A stretch of DNA of 64,000 nucleotides from Sphingomonas sp. S2-65 (GCF_021513175.1 NZ_CP090953.1:1483001-1547000); one strand, 5' to 3'; shown: positions 45,026-55,282, counted from the first letter of the stretch. Notes: generated by a model not told the origin, from the letters alone. Translations and numbers: made by a program.

Positions 45026-47458
45026 CTAGCCGTCGATGCGGGCGAAGTCGGCCACCTTGTGCACCGCGTCACGCATCCGCGCGAGCAGCGCCAGCCGGGC
45101 CGCGCGCTTGACCGGATCGGCGTCGTTCACCGTCACCTTGTCGAAGAAGGCGTCGATCGGCGCACGCAGGCTCGCGAGCGCGGCCATCGCCTCGGCAAAG
45201 TACTCGCGCTGGATCGCGACGGTAGCGATCGGCTCGGCGGCGTCCAGCGCGGCGATGAGGTCGGCTTCCTCGGGCTCGGGCTGATAAGGATGCGCCCAAC
45301 TCTCCCTCTCCCCTTCAGGGGAGAGGGTCGGGGAGAGGGGCATATTCTCGATCGAACCGGCAGGAGGAGAGTCCCCCTCTCCCCGACCCTCTCCCCGCGA
45401 GCGGAGAGAGGGAGAATACCCCTCCTTCTTCAGGATATTCGCCGCACGCTTGTAGCCGGCGAGCAGGTTGACCCCGTCCTCGGTAGTCACGAACGCCTGA
45501 AGCGCGTGGACGCGGGCGAGCAGGCGGACGAGGTCGTCCTCACCGCCGAGCGTGAACACCGCGTCGATCAGGTCGTGGCGAACCCCGGCTTCCTTTTGCT
45601 GGACCTTGAGGCGGTCGGCGAAGAAGTCGATCGACGGCGCGGGATGCAGTCCCGACGTGCCGACGCCGGCGTAGAAGGGCGCGTCCGCAGGAACCGGCAA
45701 CGCCAGCACTTCAACGCCACCCGCCATGAGCCGCTTGGTGTCGCCGCGGACTTCGAGGTACATCGGCTCCGCCGGAACCGGGCGTCCCAGCGTGCGCAGA
45801 CAGGTCTCCAGGTGCAGGTCGACGGCCTTGGTCAGGCACTTGCCCAATTCGCCACGCAGCCCATTGGCGGTGATCAGGCGAATGACGCCAAGTGCCGCGC
45901 GCCGCAGCGCGAAGGGATCCTTCGAGCCGGTCGGAGGCTCGTCGATAAGGAAGAAGCCGCGCAGCGTATCCAGCTTGTCCGCCAAGCTGACCGCCACCGT
46001 AACCGGCGCGGTAGGGACATCATCGCCCTGCCCGACCGGCTTGTAATGGTCGCGCACCGCCTCGGCGACCTGCGGGTCCTCGCCCTGCGCGGCGGCATAG
46101 TATCCGCCCATCAGGCCCTGGAGCTCGGGGAACTCGCCCACCATGCCGGTGACGAGATCCGCCTTGGCGAGACGCGCAGCGCGTTCCGCGAGATCGGCGA
46201 GCCTTTCCTTCTCCGCTCCCCTCCCTGCAAGGGAGGGGTTGGGGGTGGGTGCGCGGCCCGCAGGGTCGCGCCCGGCGGCGGCGGCAGGAGCCTCGCTGCG
46301 CGCGGCACCCACCCCTGGCCCCTCCCTTGCAGGGAGGGGAATCACGCCCTCTTCCACCAGCCACCGCGCCAGCTTCGCGACGCGCTCGACCTTGTCGGCC
46401 ACCGTCCCCAGCTTGTCGTGGAAGACGATCTTTGCGAGCTTGGGAGTCAGATCCTCCAGCCGCGTCTTCAGGTCGGTATCGTAGAAGAACTTCGCGTCGC
46501 TCAGCCGCGCAGCGAGCACCTTCTGATTGCCCTCGACGATCCGCGCGCCTTCGTCGCTCGCGTCGATATTGGCAGTGCACACGAACGCGTTGGCCAGCTT
46601 GCCCGCCGCGTCGGCACAGACGAAGTATTTCTGGTTCACGCGCGCGGTGAGCTGGATCACCTCGGGCGGCACCTGGAGGAAGCTTTCGTCGAAGCGCCCG
46701 AGCAGCGGCACCGGCCATTCGGTCAGGCCGGCATTCTCGAACAGCAGCCCCTCGTCCTCGATCAGGGTGAGCCCCGCCTTGCGCGCCGCCATCTTGGCGC
46801 CGAGCGCGATGATGTTGCGGCGTTCTGCGCCGTCGACCACGACGTGGCACATACGCAGTTTCTCGACATAATCGTCGGCGCCGCCGATCGTGATCGTGCC
46901 CGGATGGTGGAAGCGGTGACCGACGGTGGCGGCGCCGGAGCGCACGCCGGCGACTTCGAACGCGACCACGTCTTCGCCCAGGATGGCGACGATGCCTTGG
47001 AGCGGGCGGACCCAGCGCGGGCTCTCGGTCGACTGCGACGCGGCGCCCCAGCGCATCGACTTGGGCCAGGCGAACGCACGGATCACGGCAGGCACCGCCT
47101 CGGCGATCACCTCCGCAGTGGCCCGGCCGGGCTTGTTGATGACGGCGTAATAGACGCCGTCGCGCTCGACGAGCTGGTCCTGGCCAAGGCCGGTCTTACG
47201 CAGAAAGCCTTCCAGCGCCTGGGGCGGCGCCGAGCTGCGCGGGCCCTTGATCTCCTCGGACACGGCGGCGGTCTGTTCGGGCAAGCCATGCGCGATCAGC
47301 GCGAGACGGCGCGGCGTGGCGTAGGTGACGATGCTCGCCGCCTTCAATCCAGCCTTGTCCAGCTCTGCGGCGAACAGCTTCGCGAGGTCTTCGCGGGCAC
47401 GCTCCTGCATGCGCGCGGGGATTTCTTCGGAGCGAAGCTCGAGGAGGAAGTCGGTCAT
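45026..47458 (-). CDS. glyS: Glycyl-tRNA synthetase beta subunit, with two in-frame repeat insertions
   Basis: Beta subunit of the bacterial alpha2beta2 glycyl-tRNA synthetase, 810 aa; E. coli GlyS is 689 aa. It starts MTDFLLELRSEEIPARMQ and ends with the DALR-type anticodon domain. Two low-complexity insertions account for most of the extra length: about residues 370-417 (PLPAREGPGVGAARSEA plus NPSLAGRGAEKER) and about 681-721 ([16 protein letters not shown] plus LSPTLSPEGERESWA). Both are encoded by palindromic repeats. The flanking segments (ARWLVEEG; LADLAERAARLAKADL) align with the family. Charges tRNA-Gly together with glyQ. Confidence 0.96.
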   Translation of the reverse strand: MTDFLLELRSEEIPARMQERAREDLAKLFAAELDKAGLKAASIVTYATPRRLALIAHGLPEQTAAVSEEIKGPRSSAPPQALEGFLRKTGLGQDQLVERDGVYYAVINKPGRATAEVIAEAVPAVIRAFAWPKSMRWGAASQSTESPRWVRPLQGIVAILGEDVVAFEVAGVRSGAATVGHRFHHPGTITIGGADDYVEKLRMCHVVVDGAERRNIIALGAKMAARKAGLTLIEDEGLLFENAGLTEWPVPLLGRFDESFLQVPPEVIQLTARVNQKYFVCADAAGKLANAFVCTANIDASDEGARIVEGNQKVLAARLSDAKFFYDTDLKTRLEDLTPKLAKIVFHDKLGTVADKVERVAKLARWLVEEGVIPLPAREGPGVGAARSEAPAAAAGRDPAGRAPTPNPSLAGRGAEKERLADLAERAARLAKADLVTGMVGEFPELQGLMGGYYAAAQGEDPQVAEAVRDHYKPVGQGDDVPTAPVTVAVSLADKLDTLRGFFLIDEPPTGSKDPFALRRAALGVIRLITANGLRGELGKCLTKAVDLHLETCLRTLGRPVPAEPMYLEVRGDTKRLMAGGVEVLALPVPADAPFYAGVGTSGLHPAPSIDFFADRLKVQQKEAGVRHDLIDAVFTLGGEDDLVRLLARVHALQAFVTTEDGVNLLAGYKRAANILKKEGYSPSLRSRGEGRGEGDSPPAGSIENMPLSPTLSPEGERESWAHPYQPEPEEADLIAALDAAEPIATVAIQREYFAEAMAALASLRAPIDAFFDKVTVNDADPVKRAARLALLARMRDAVHKVADFARIDG
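45297..45420. repeat. Palindromic repeat in frame inside glyS (C-terminal copy)
   Basis: TCTCCCTCTCCCCTTCAGGG GAGAGGG... and, inverted, CCCTCTCCCCGACCCTCTCC...GGAGAGAGGGAGA flank a spacer of about 30 bp. The whole reads through in the glyS frame, giving about 41 extra residues near 681-721. Same consensus as the gcvPB copy. Confidence 0.8.
46208..46347. repeat. Palindromic repeat in frame inside glyS (middle copy)
   Basis: Arms CTCCCCTCCCTGCAAGGGAG and CCCCTCCCTTGCAGGGAGGG flank a GC-rich middle of about 85 bp with inner arms GGGGTGGGTGC/GCACCCACCCC. It is in frame, adding about 48 residues near 370-417. The arm sequence differs a little from the C-terminal copy, so it represents a second subtype. 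Confidence 0.8.
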
Positions 47459-47465
47459 GCTGTTT

Positions 47466-47690
47466 GTTCACGCGAAGGCGCGGAGGCGCCAAGGGAAAGG
47501 AATAGGTTGTTCGCGCAGAGGCGCAGAGGACGCAGAGAAAGGCCCAGCTGCCCTGTCTCGCGCCAGCGAGACCCTAAAGCTCGTCCGAACGAAGTTTGAA
47601 GCCGCTCCGCAACGACAGAGGATGAACCCCTCTGCGTCCTCTGCGCCTCTGCGCAAACCATCTTAGCGCCCTCGCGGCTTCGCGTGCACC
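47466..47690. repeat. Nested inverted repeat between glyS and glyQ
   Basis: Outer arms CACGCGAAGGCGCGGAGGCG and GCGCCCTCGCGGCTTCGCGT are imperfect complements; inner arms TTCGCGCAGAGGCGCAGAGG and CCTCTGCGCCTCTGCGCAAA are also inverted. It fills the entire gap between the two subunit genes. This CGCAGAGG-type element is distinct from the CCTCCCC family. Confidence 0.65.
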
Positions 47691-47693
47691 AAA

Positions 47694-48587
<894 letters not shown>

Positions 48588-48653
48588 GGGGCTGCTTTGG
48601 CGTGGCGGGTCCGCGTTGACAAGGCGGCAGTGGCTGCTCTCTAGGTCAGCCCC

Positions 48654-49526
48654 ATGTTCCGCGCCCTCCTCCTCGCGTTCGCGCTGCTGCTGGTCGGCGG
48701 CTACGGGTCCAAGCACGCTGCCGACGATGCCGATCCCGCTTTGTGGGTGGTGAAGGACGCCGACACCACCATCTACCTGTTCGGCACGGTGCACATGCTC
48801 AAGCCCGGGGTCAGCTGGTTCGACGAGGGTGTCCGGAAGGCGTTCGACGAAAGCGGTGAACTGGTGATGGAGCTGGTGATGCCGCCCGAGGCCGAGATGC
48901 AGGCGCTGGTAAGCGAGCTGGGGATGACGCCCGACCCCACCCTGCTCCGGCAGCTGCCGCCAGAGGCAGTCGACAAGCTGCACGCCACGCTGGCGAAACT
49001 GGGCTACCCCGCCGAGGCGCTCGACCGCGCCGAGCCGTGGCTGGCAGCGACGATGCTGTCGTCGATGCCGCTGCGCGACCTGGGCTATGACGAGAAGGAC
49101 GGCGCCGAGCAGGTGCTGAGCGCCGCGGCCAAGGCTGCGGGCAAGCGCGTGGTGGGGCTGGAGACCGCGCGCGAGCAGCTGGGCTATTTCGACGCGCTGC
49201 CGCTGCCGGCGCAGCGCGCGCTGCTGTTGGACACGCTCCAGGAGCTGCCGAACACCGGCGCCACCGTCGACAAGATGGTCGCGGCCTGGAGCAAGGGCGA
49301 TGCCGATGGCCTGGGGAAGATCATGAACGAAGACTTGGCGAAGTCGCCCGAGCTGGCCAAGGCGCTGCTGGAGAACCGCAACCGCAACTGGGCGGGGTGG
49401 ATCACGCGGCGGATGCAGCAGCCGGGCACCGTGTTCCTGGCTGTCGGCGCGGGCCACCTGGCGGGGGCCCAGAGCGTCCAGGCGACGCTGGCGGCCAAGG
49501 GGCTTAAGGCAGAGCGGGTTCACTAA
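48654..49526 (+). CDS. TraB/GumN family protein
   Basis: Predicted exported or lipid-anchored protein of 290 aa, signal [16 protein letters not shown]. The TraB/GumN hallmarks are [12 protein letters not shown] (GxxH) near residue 42, a Glu-rich [12 protein letters not shown], and the C-terminal [16 protein letters not shown] (GxxH again). The family is structurally related to metal-dependent Tiki-like proteases; activity in bacteria is largely unproven. It is divergent from glyQ and precedes a palindromic repeat and rplY. Confidence 0.85.
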   Translation: MFRALLLAFALLLVGGYGSKHAADDADPALWVVKDADTTIYLFGTVHMLKPGVSWFDEGVRKAFDESGELVMELVMPPEAEMQALVSELGMTPDPTLLRQLPPEAVDKLHATLAKLGYPAEALDRAEPWLAATMLSSMPLRDLGYDEKDGAEQVLSAAAKAAGKRVVGLETAREQLGYFDALPLPAQRALLLDTLQELPNTGATVDKMVAAWSKGDADGLGKIMNEDLAKSPELAKALLENRNRNWAGWITRRMQQPGTVFLAVGAGHLAGAQSVQATLAAKGLKAERVH

Positions 49527-49527
49527 A

Positions 49528-49658
49528 ATCCTCCCCGGCACGGGGAGGGGGACCATGCGCAGCATGGTGGAGGGGGGCTGCCGCAATGTCCTCGCTCGCG
49601 GAGAGCCCCCTCCACCACGCACTTCGTGCGCGGTCCCCCTCCCCGTGCCGGGGAGGAT
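49528..49658. repeat. 131-bp palindromic intergenic repeat
   Basis: TCCTCCCCGGCACGGGGAGG at one end and CCTCCCCGTGCCGGGGAGGA at the other are exact inverted copies. Inner arms GGGGGCTGCC...CCCCC and CATGCGCAGCATGG also pair partly. The element lies between the TraB/GumN gene and rplY. Confidence 0.8.
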
Positions 49659-49763
49659 TGCGGAAGCTCCCCATTTCCGCTACAGGCCGCCGCTTCCGCG
49701 CCAGGGTCATCCCTGGAGGCCTGGCCGGATGCACGAAACAACTTAGCGCATAGGAACGACACA

Positions 49764-50369
49764 ATGAGCGACACGCTTACGCTGTCGGCCGAGACGCGCG
49801 ACCGGGCAGGCAAGGGAGCCTCCCGGGCGCTTCGTCGTGAAGGCCGCGTCCCCGCCGTGATCTACGGCAATAAGGCGGATCCCGTCAGCATCCACCTGAA
49901 CGAGCGCGAGCTCCAGAAGCTGCTCAACACCGGGCACTTCTTCAACTCGGTCGTGATGGTCAATGGCGAGCGCACGCTGCCCAAGGACGTGGCATTCGAC
50001 GTCGTGAGCGACCGTCCGCTCCATGTCGACTTCCTGCGCATCTCCGAGCATGCCACCGTCACCGTTCAGGTGCCGATCGTATTCGTTGACGAAGAAGAGG
50101 CCCCCGGCCTGAAGCGCGGCGGCGTGCTCAACATCGTCCGTCACGAGCTGGAGCTGGTGGTCGACGCGGCGAGCATCCCCGACCAGATCGAGATTTCGGT
50201 CAAGGGCCTGGAAGTCGGCGACTCGCTGCACATCTCCGCCGTCACCCTGCCCCAGGGTGCGACTTCGGCGATCACCGACCGCGACTACACCATCGCGACC
50301 GTGGTTGCCCCGTCGGCGCTCAAGTCGAGCGAAGGCGGCGAAGCCGAGACCGAAGCCGCCGGCGCATAA
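49764..50369 (+). CDS. rplY: 50S ribosomal protein L25 (CTC/TL5 form)
   Basis: Long L25/CTC ribosomal protein, 201 aa, binding 5S rRNA. It starts [20 protein letters not shown] at 49764 and shows the N-terminal L25 domain ([15 protein letters not shown]) and the C-terminal TL5 domain (about 100-190). The tail is Glu/Ala-rich. Followed by an intrinsic terminator and pth. Confidence 0.96.
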   Translation: MSDTLTLSAETRDRAGKGASRALRREGRVPAVIYGNKADPVSIHLNERELQKLLNTGHFFNSVVMVNGERTLPKDVAFDVVSDRPLHVDFLRISEHATVTVQVPIVFVDEEEAPGLKRGGVLNIVRHELELVVDAASIPDQIEISVKGLEVGDSLHISAVTLPQGATSAITDRDYTIATVVAPSALKSSEGGEAETEAAGA

Positions 50370-50392
50370 GCCGAGCGAACTTCACGGTTCAA

Positions 50393-50433
50393 AAGATCGC
50401 CTCCGCGCCTTAGGTGCGGGGGCGATTTTCGTT
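50393..50433 (+). terminator. Intrinsic terminator after rplY
   Basis: Stem ATCGCC/GGCGAT plus inner CCGC/GCGG with loop near TTAG, followed by TTTTCGTTT. It ends right at the pth ribosome site, so some transcripts may stop before pth. Confidence 0.7.
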
Positions 50434-50447
50434 TGAGGACTATGCGC

Positions 50448-51017
50448 ATGCAGCTCTGGGTCGGCCTGGGCAATCCGGGGCCGCAATATGCGATGCACCG
50501 GCACAATGTCGGGTTCATGGCGCTCGACGCGATTGCCGAGGTGCACGGTTTCTCCGCGCCCAAGAAGCAGTTCCAGGGATGGAGCCAGGAAGGGCGGATC
50601 GGCCCGGAAAAGATCATCCTGCTCAAGCCCGCGACCTTCATGAACGAAAGCGGCCGGGCAGTGCGCGCGGCGATGGACTTCTACAAGCTCACCCCCGCCG
50701 AGGTGACGCTGTTCCACGACGAGCTCGACTTGGTGCCGTTCAAGGTGAAGGTGAAGACCGGCGGCGGCACCGCGGGGCATAACGGCCTGCGCTCGACCGA
50801 CGCGCATATCGGCCCGGACTTCCGCCGCGTCCGGATCGGCATCGGCCATCCCGGGCACAAGGACCGCGTCACCGGCTATGTGCTCGGCAATTACGCCAAG
50901 GCCGAGATCGAGCCGCTCACCGACATGCTCGGCGCGATCGCCGGCGAAGCCGAGTGGCTGGCCAAGGGCGACGATGCCCGCTTCATGAGCGAAGTTTCGC
51001 TGCGGCTGCAGGACTGA
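50448..51017 (+). CDS. pth: Peptidyl-tRNA hydrolase
   Basis: Cytosolic esterase that releases peptide from peptidyl-tRNA, 189 aa. Starts MQLWVGLGNPGPQYAMHRHN at 50448; GAGG lies 9 nt upstream. Catalytic His is in HRHNVGFMALD, Asp in FHDELDLVP, and Asn in GGTAGHNGLRS. The rplY-pth pair is a common bacterial arrangement. A bidirectional hairpin follows. Confidence 0.96.
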   Translation: MQLWVGLGNPGPQYAMHRHNVGFMALDAIAEVHGFSAPKKQFQGWSQEGRIGPEKIILLKPATFMNESGRAVRAAMDFYKLTPAEVTLFHDELDLVPFKVKVKTGGGTAGHNGLRSTDAHIGPDFRRVRIGIGHPGHKDRVTGYVLGNYAKAEIEPLTDMLGAIAGEAEWLAKGDDARFMSEVSLRLQD

Positions 51018-51021
51018 GCGT

Positions 51022-51058
51022 AACGAAAAAGGGCCCCGGTCTCCCGGAGCCCCTTTCT
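51022..51058. terminator. Bidirectional terminator between pth and the TbpB-like lipoprotein gene
   Basis: Imperfect GC stem from AAAGGGCCCCGG against CCGGAGCCCCTTT, with A-run on one side and TTTCTCTT on the other. It sits between convergent genes and can serve both strands. Confidence 0.6.
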
Positions 51059-51079
51059 CTTGAAGCCTGAACGTTCGGC

Positions 51080-52090
51080 TTACTTCTTGCCGACGATCTC
51101 GCCCACCAGCCGCTGCTGGGCGGCACCGACGGTGCCCGAGCCGGCGAAGGTGATGCCGATTTCCTTGCCCTGCGAACCGAAGAAGCCGCCGGCGATCGTG
51201 CCGTCCAGCGGGCTGCCCGAGCGGAAGCTGCCGGTGAACTGGTTGTTGCCGACGCCGATCGCACCTTGCGCGGTGAAGGTGCCGTAAGGCGTGGTCGTCG
51301 TGCCGTCGGTGGTGGTCAGGGTCATCGTGACGCTGACAAGCCCGGTCGCGAAGTTGACGCTGACCGTCGCGGTGCCGCCGACCCGCGTGATCGCGGTGGT
51401 CGCCCCGGTGACGCTGATGAGACGGCCATTGACCCGCGACGTGTACGCCTGGGTGCCGGTGGTCGGCATGTCGGTGAGCACGGTGGGATAGCCGAACACG
51501 GTATAGGCAATGCGCTTGGCGCCCGCCGTCGAATCACCGCGCCACCAATTGGCGTAGCTGAGCTGCGTGAACTGCAGCCCGGTGTCGTTGGTGATCACCG
51601 GCGCGCCGCCGGTCGTGGCGGGCGGAATGGTGTTGTTCAGGAACTCGAGCTGCGAGAACTTGCCCAGCGTGGTCGCGTCGTTGATCCGGAACACGAATTC
51701 CGGCGCGGTCGGCGCCGGGGCGGTGGTGAGGTTCGCCTTCTTGAAGCGCGACTCTTCGGTGTTCTCGCGGATGACATATTCGGCGGTGTCGATCGCGTTG
51801 CTGGTCGCGAGGCGCAGGCGGCTCGACAGCATCTCGGTGCCCGCGACGCCCAGCGTCACGGCGCTGGTCGCCGGATCGCCGGTGTAGCTCGTGGTCGCGT
51901 TGATCGTCGAGAACTCGGTCGCGGCGGCAAGCGGGAACGCAGTGTAGGTCGGCGACGCGGTCGGCGTCGGGGTCGGGCTGGTGGTCGGGGTCGGCGTCGG
52001 CGATGCGTCGTCATCGTCGTTGCCACCGCTGCAGCCGGCCAGCGCCAGCGTCGCCATCGCGGCGCTCATGATCATGTGACGGCGAATCAT
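51080..52090 (-). CDS. TbpB-like beta-barrel surface lipoprotein
   Basis: Predicted lipoprotein of 336 aa with lipobox LALAGC (Cys about 20) and a Thr/Pro-rich linker (TPTPTPTTSPTPTPTASP-like, about 30-50). The C-terminal part looks like the transferrin-binding-protein-like beta-barrel (TbpB_B_D): GTFTAQGAIGVGNNQFTGSF and GTIAGGFFGSQGKEIG. AGGAG lies 6 nt before ATG 52090. Members in alphaproteobacteria are secreted or surface lipoproteins of varied function, some handling haem or iron. Confidence 0.8.
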   Translation of the reverse strand: MIRRHMIMSAAMATLALAGCSGGNDDDDASPTPTPTTSPTPTPTASPTYTAFPLAAATEFSTINATTSYTGDPATSAVTLGVAGTEMLSSRLRLATSNAIDTAEYVIRENTEESRFKKANLTTAPAPTAPEFVFRINDATTLGKFSQLEFLNNTIPPATTGGAPVITNDTGLQFTQLSYANWWRGDSTAGAKRIAYTVFGYPTVLTDMPTTGTQAYTSRVNGRLISVTGATTAITRVGGTATVSVNFATGLVSVTMTLTTTDGTTTTPYGTFTAQGAIGVGNNQFTGSFRSGSPLDGTIAGGFFGSQGKEIGITFAGSGTVGAAQQRLVGEIVGKK

Positions 52091-52188
52091 TCCGTGCTCC
52101 TCTGAACTCAACTGTGCCGACAAGGGCTCGGCGCCCCTGTACCCCAACTGAACGGGGGCCCGTCAAGCGACGAACGGGAACCTTAGAG

Positions 52189-53070
52189 TTACGGCTGAAA
52201 CCGCACCAGGCTGCCCTGCGCGCTCACGCGGCGCTCGGCTTGGCAGCGCGGGCTGGAAGGCAGCTGGATCCGCTCGGCAGTACGGGCAAGCCCCCGAAGC
52301 AGGCCGCTCTCGGCCCGCGAAAGAGGACGCACGGACATGAGGCCCAGCCGCTCGCGCAGCGGCGGCGGCACCAGATCCACCGCGGCGCGGATGCCGAGCC
52401 GCTGGAGCGGGCGCAGCGGCCGCGGCATCAGCGGCGCATCGCGCAGCACCGACAGGAACTCGCCCAGGACCGGCGACGGGCCGAGCTTCGGCGTCATCGC
52501 CGCGAACAGCGCGTCGGCCTGCGCGTTTGACTCAGGCGGCGTCCCGACCCCGTACAGCGCCGCGCCCGCTCGGGATTCGGCGAAGTAGCGGTCCCGGTCG
52601 TCCGGCGACAGCGGACGGGCATAGCGGCCATAGGCTTCCAGGAACGCCCACGTCGCGGTCACCTGAACCCACAGCAACAGCTCGGGATCGTCGGCGGCAT
52701 AGGCTATCCCCTCCGGCGTGGTGCCGCGAATACGGCCATGCATGCGGTTCACCCGCGCCGCCTTCGCCTCGAACACGCTGCGCGCGCCATAGACGGTGAC
52801 CATCGCCGCCATGCCGGTACGGCGCAGCCGCCCGGCCGGATCGCGCTTGAAGCTGCTATGATCCCAGACACCGTGCCGCACCCGCGGCTCGCCCAGCTCC
52901 AGCAGCACCGCGGCGATGCCACCGATATAGAGCGTCACCGGATTGGCGTAGACATCCCACGATACCGAACCCGCCGGCACGATCGCCTGCTCGCCCGCGG
53001 GGCGCGTGAAATCCACGCCTTCGGGCGCGAGAACCTTCGCGGCGAGGCGGTCGAGAAGGCTGCGGATCAT
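52189..53070 (-). CDS. MpaB/DUF2236-family oxygenase-like protein
   Basis: 293-aa protein of the oxygenase MpaB (rubber oxygenase/latex-clearing-like, DUF2236) family. Family stretches are VSWDVYANPVTLYIGGIAAV, HSSFKRDPAGRLRRTG, RVNRMHGRIRGTTPEG (the expected haem/His region) and LWVQVTATWAFLEAYGRY. Start MIRSLLDRL at 53070; there is no clear ribosome site. Substrate unknown; members bind haem b and use O2. Confidence 0.85.
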   Translation of the reverse strand: MIRSLLDRLAAKVLAPEGVDFTRPAGEQAIVPAGSVSWDVYANPVTLYIGGIAAVLLELGEPRVRHGVWDHSSFKRDPAGRLRRTGMAAMVTVYGARSVFEAKAARVNRMHGRIRGTTPEGIAYAADDPELLLWVQVTATWAFLEAYGRYARPLSPDDRDRYFAESRAGAALYGVGTPPESNAQADALFAAMTPKLGPSPVLGEFLSVLRDAPLMPRPLRPLQRLGIRAAVDLVPPPLRERLGLMSVRPLSRAESGLLRGLARTAERIQLPSSPRCQAERRVSAQGSLVRFQP

Positions 53071-53204
53071 CGCAGATGAACGTCCCCGCCCGGCGCTTGG
53101 CTCCCCCATCCGCCGGCGCGGCTGGAAACCTGCGCGCTTTGAGCCTATCGAGCGCCCCAACCAGCCGGCATTTTCCGGCGCATCAAAACAGGATCACGGT
53201 TCCC

Positions 53205-54302
53205 ATGGGTTTCCGCTGCGGCATTGTCGGCCTGCCCAACGTCGGCAAGTCCACGCTTTTCAACGCGCTCACCGAAACCGCCGCGGCGCAGGCGGCGAAT
53301 TATCCGTTCTGCACGATCGAGCCCAATGTCGGCAACGTCGCGGTGCCCGATCCCCGGCTCGACAAGCTGGCCGAGATCGCCGGATCGCAGAAGATCATCG
53401 CCACCCAGCTGGGCTTCGTCGACATCGCCGGGCTGGTCCGCGGCGCGAGCAAGGGCGAAGGCTTGGGCAACCAGTTCCTCGGCAATATCCGCGAAGTCGA
53501 CGCGATCGTCCACGTCCTGCGCTGTTTCGAGAATGACGACATCCAGCATGTCGACAACAAGGTCGATCCGATCGCCGACGCCGAAACGGTCGAGACCGAG
53601 CTGATGCTGTCCGATCTGGAAAGCCTGGAGAAGCGCGTCCCCAACCTCGCCAAGAAGGCGACGCAGGGCGACAAGGAAGCCAAGGTCGGCGCCAGCGTGC
53701 TCGGCCAGGCGCTGGAACTGCTGCGCGAAGGCAAGCCCGCGCGGCTGACAGTGCCCAGGGACGAAGACGAAGCCCGCGTGTTCGCGCAGGCGCAGCTGCT
53801 GACCGGCAAGCCTGTCCTCTACGTGTGCAACGTCAACGAGGAAGACGCCGCCAACGGCAACGAGTTGTCGGCCAAGGTGTTCGCCAAGGCCAAGGCCGAG
53901 GGCGCCGAGGCCGTCGTCGTCTCCGCCGCGATCGAGGCCGACATCGCGACGATGCCGGTCGAGGAGCGCGCCGACTTCCTCGCCGAGCTGGGCCTGGAGG
54001 AGACCGGCCTCGCCCGCGTCATCACCGCGGGCTACAAGCTGCTCCACCTGCTGACCTTCTTCACCGTCGGCCCCAAGGAAGCGCGCGCCTGGACCGTCCA
54101 CACCGGCGCCACCGCGCCACAGGCCGCCGGCGAGATCCACACCGATTTCGAGAAGGGCTTCATCCGCGCCGAGACGATCGCCTATGCCGACTTCGTCGCG
54201 CTCGGCGGCGAGTCCAAGGCACGCGAAGCCGGCAAGCTGCGCGCCGAGGGCAAGGCCTATGTCGTCCAGGACGGCGACGTGATGCACTTCCTGCACAGCT
54301 GA
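53205..54302 (+). CDS. ychF: Ribosome-binding ATPase YchF
   Basis: Obg-family P-loop ATPase of 365 aa that binds ribosomes. G1 is GLPNVGKSTLFNALT, the NxxE-like specificity motif VCNVNEED (YchF prefers ATP), a coiled-coil domain about 130-200 and a C-terminal TGS domain ending in VVQDGDVMHFLHS. Start MGFRCGIVGLPN at 53205. A weak hairpin (about 54309-54341) follows. Confidence 0.97.
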   Translation: MGFRCGIVGLPNVGKSTLFNALTETAAAQAANYPFCTIEPNVGNVAVPDPRLDKLAEIAGSQKIIATQLGFVDIAGLVRGASKGEGLGNQFLGNIREVDAIVHVLRCFENDDIQHVDNKVDPIADAETVETELMLSDLESLEKRVPNLAKKATQGDKEAKVGASVLGQALELLREGKPARLTVPRDEDEARVFAQAQLLTGKPVLYVCNVNEEDAANGNELSAKVFAKAKAEGAEAVVVSAAIEADIATMPVEERADFLAELGLEETGLARVITAGYKLLHLLTFFTVGPKEARAWTVHTGATAPQAAGEIHTDFEKGFIRAETIAYADFVALGGESKAREAGKLRAEGKAYVVQDGDVMHFLHS

Positions 54303-54688
54303 GAAAGCCGGCCGCACGCGCCGTTCAACCGGCGGGTGCGGCGGCATTCAACCGAGCGCACGAAATCCTTTAGAACAACGCCGAACGCGCCCGGCTTTGG
54401 GGTCACGGCCCTCTTGGACTAGGCCGTGAGCCCGTAAACGGCCGCTTCCGGCATGAGGGTCGAACGTCCGCAGTTGGGTGGAAAGCGGCCTGTCCGCTAC
54501 AGGCAGCTATTCGGCAGTACCGGCCGTCTGTCTATCGGAAACGCGATGACAGAAGATCGCCCATCTGCGTACTGAACGGTGGATTTGCGGACGGCGTTTA
54601 CCCATGGGATTGGATCAAATAACACAGAGGTGCGGCCGCGTCGTATTAGCATAGGTGCAGCGAGGCCAATGAGTGACGCGGGGGCGGA
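54303..54688. other. 386-bp gap without a gene
   Basis: Apart from a GC-rich inverted repeat just after ychF (GCCGCAC/GTGCGGC and CGCCG/CGGCG, near 54309-54341, a possible terminator) no gene is seen. Fragments such as GTCCGCAGTTGGGTGGAAAG look like degraded non-coding sequence. The composition is more AT-rich towards 54600. Confidence 0.55.
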
Positions 54689-55282
54689 ATGGAAGGAGCT
54701 GTAGAGAAGCCGAATTGGTGGCAACGGCGCAACTGGTGGAAGATCGGCTTCTTCGTGATGCTCGGGCTGTTCGAGTTCGCGAGGGAGTGGGCGGTAATCG
54801 CCAGCTACCCCGAGCCTAAGATCGCGACGAGCGCCTACGTGGGCAGCTATGGCGGGTTTACGACGGCTAAGGGTCGCTGGTTAAGACTGGATGGCGGTGG
54901 GTCCATGATGCCCTCGGCAGTCGTCATTGAGTGCTGGGAGGAGCAGAGGGAGTGCCTCGAGGTAACCGCGCACGTCAACGATGGGTACTTAAGTGAGCCG
55001 GTCGTGGATCGCTTTGACGCCACGTTCGCGGCGGATGCCGTTAGCTATGAGAACGACAATCCGGACTGCGCCAAGTATGCCGTGAGGATCGACCTTAAAC
55101 TGAAGAAGGTCATTGCGGTTCGCGACCGGAAGGACAATCCCAAAAACGAGATGTGCAGCAAGCTGGAGCCGCGCATCGAAATGACATTAGGCGATGGCTA
55201 TCAACGGAACGACAAGCCGTTTGAGGGCCATTTTGTGCCCGTTATAGCAGGACTAGTTGGCGTGTTAAAATCGTTTGATTAG
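54689..55282 (+). CDS. Hypothetical single-pass membrane protein
   Basis: 197-aa protein with a Trp-rich N terminus (NWWQRRNWWKIGFFVMLGLF) containing one helix and an extracytoplasmic domain with four Cys (including VIECWEEQRECLEV and NPDCAKYAV). I recognise no family. A-T-rich codons and a lower GC content than neighbours suggest foreign origin. It is convergent with the J-domain gene across about 38 bp. Confidence 0.62.
   Translation: MEGAVEKPNWWQRRNWWKIGFFVMLGLFEFAREWAVIASYPEPKIATSAYVGSYGGFTTAKGRWLRLDGGGSMMPSAVVIECWEEQRECLEVTAHVNDGYLSEPVVDRFDATFAADAVSYENDNPDCAKYAVRIDLKLKKVIAVRDRKDNPKNEMCSKLEPRIEMTLGDGYQRNDKPFEGHFVPVIAGLVGVLKSFD

Noticed and set aside
45023..47599. 858-codon plus-strand frame opposite glyS
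   Set aside because: Antisense shadow; low complexity, no domains.
48588..49622. N-terminal extension of glyQ by about 345 codons
   Set aside because: The extension is antisense to the TraB/GumN gene; GlyQ family starts at 48587.
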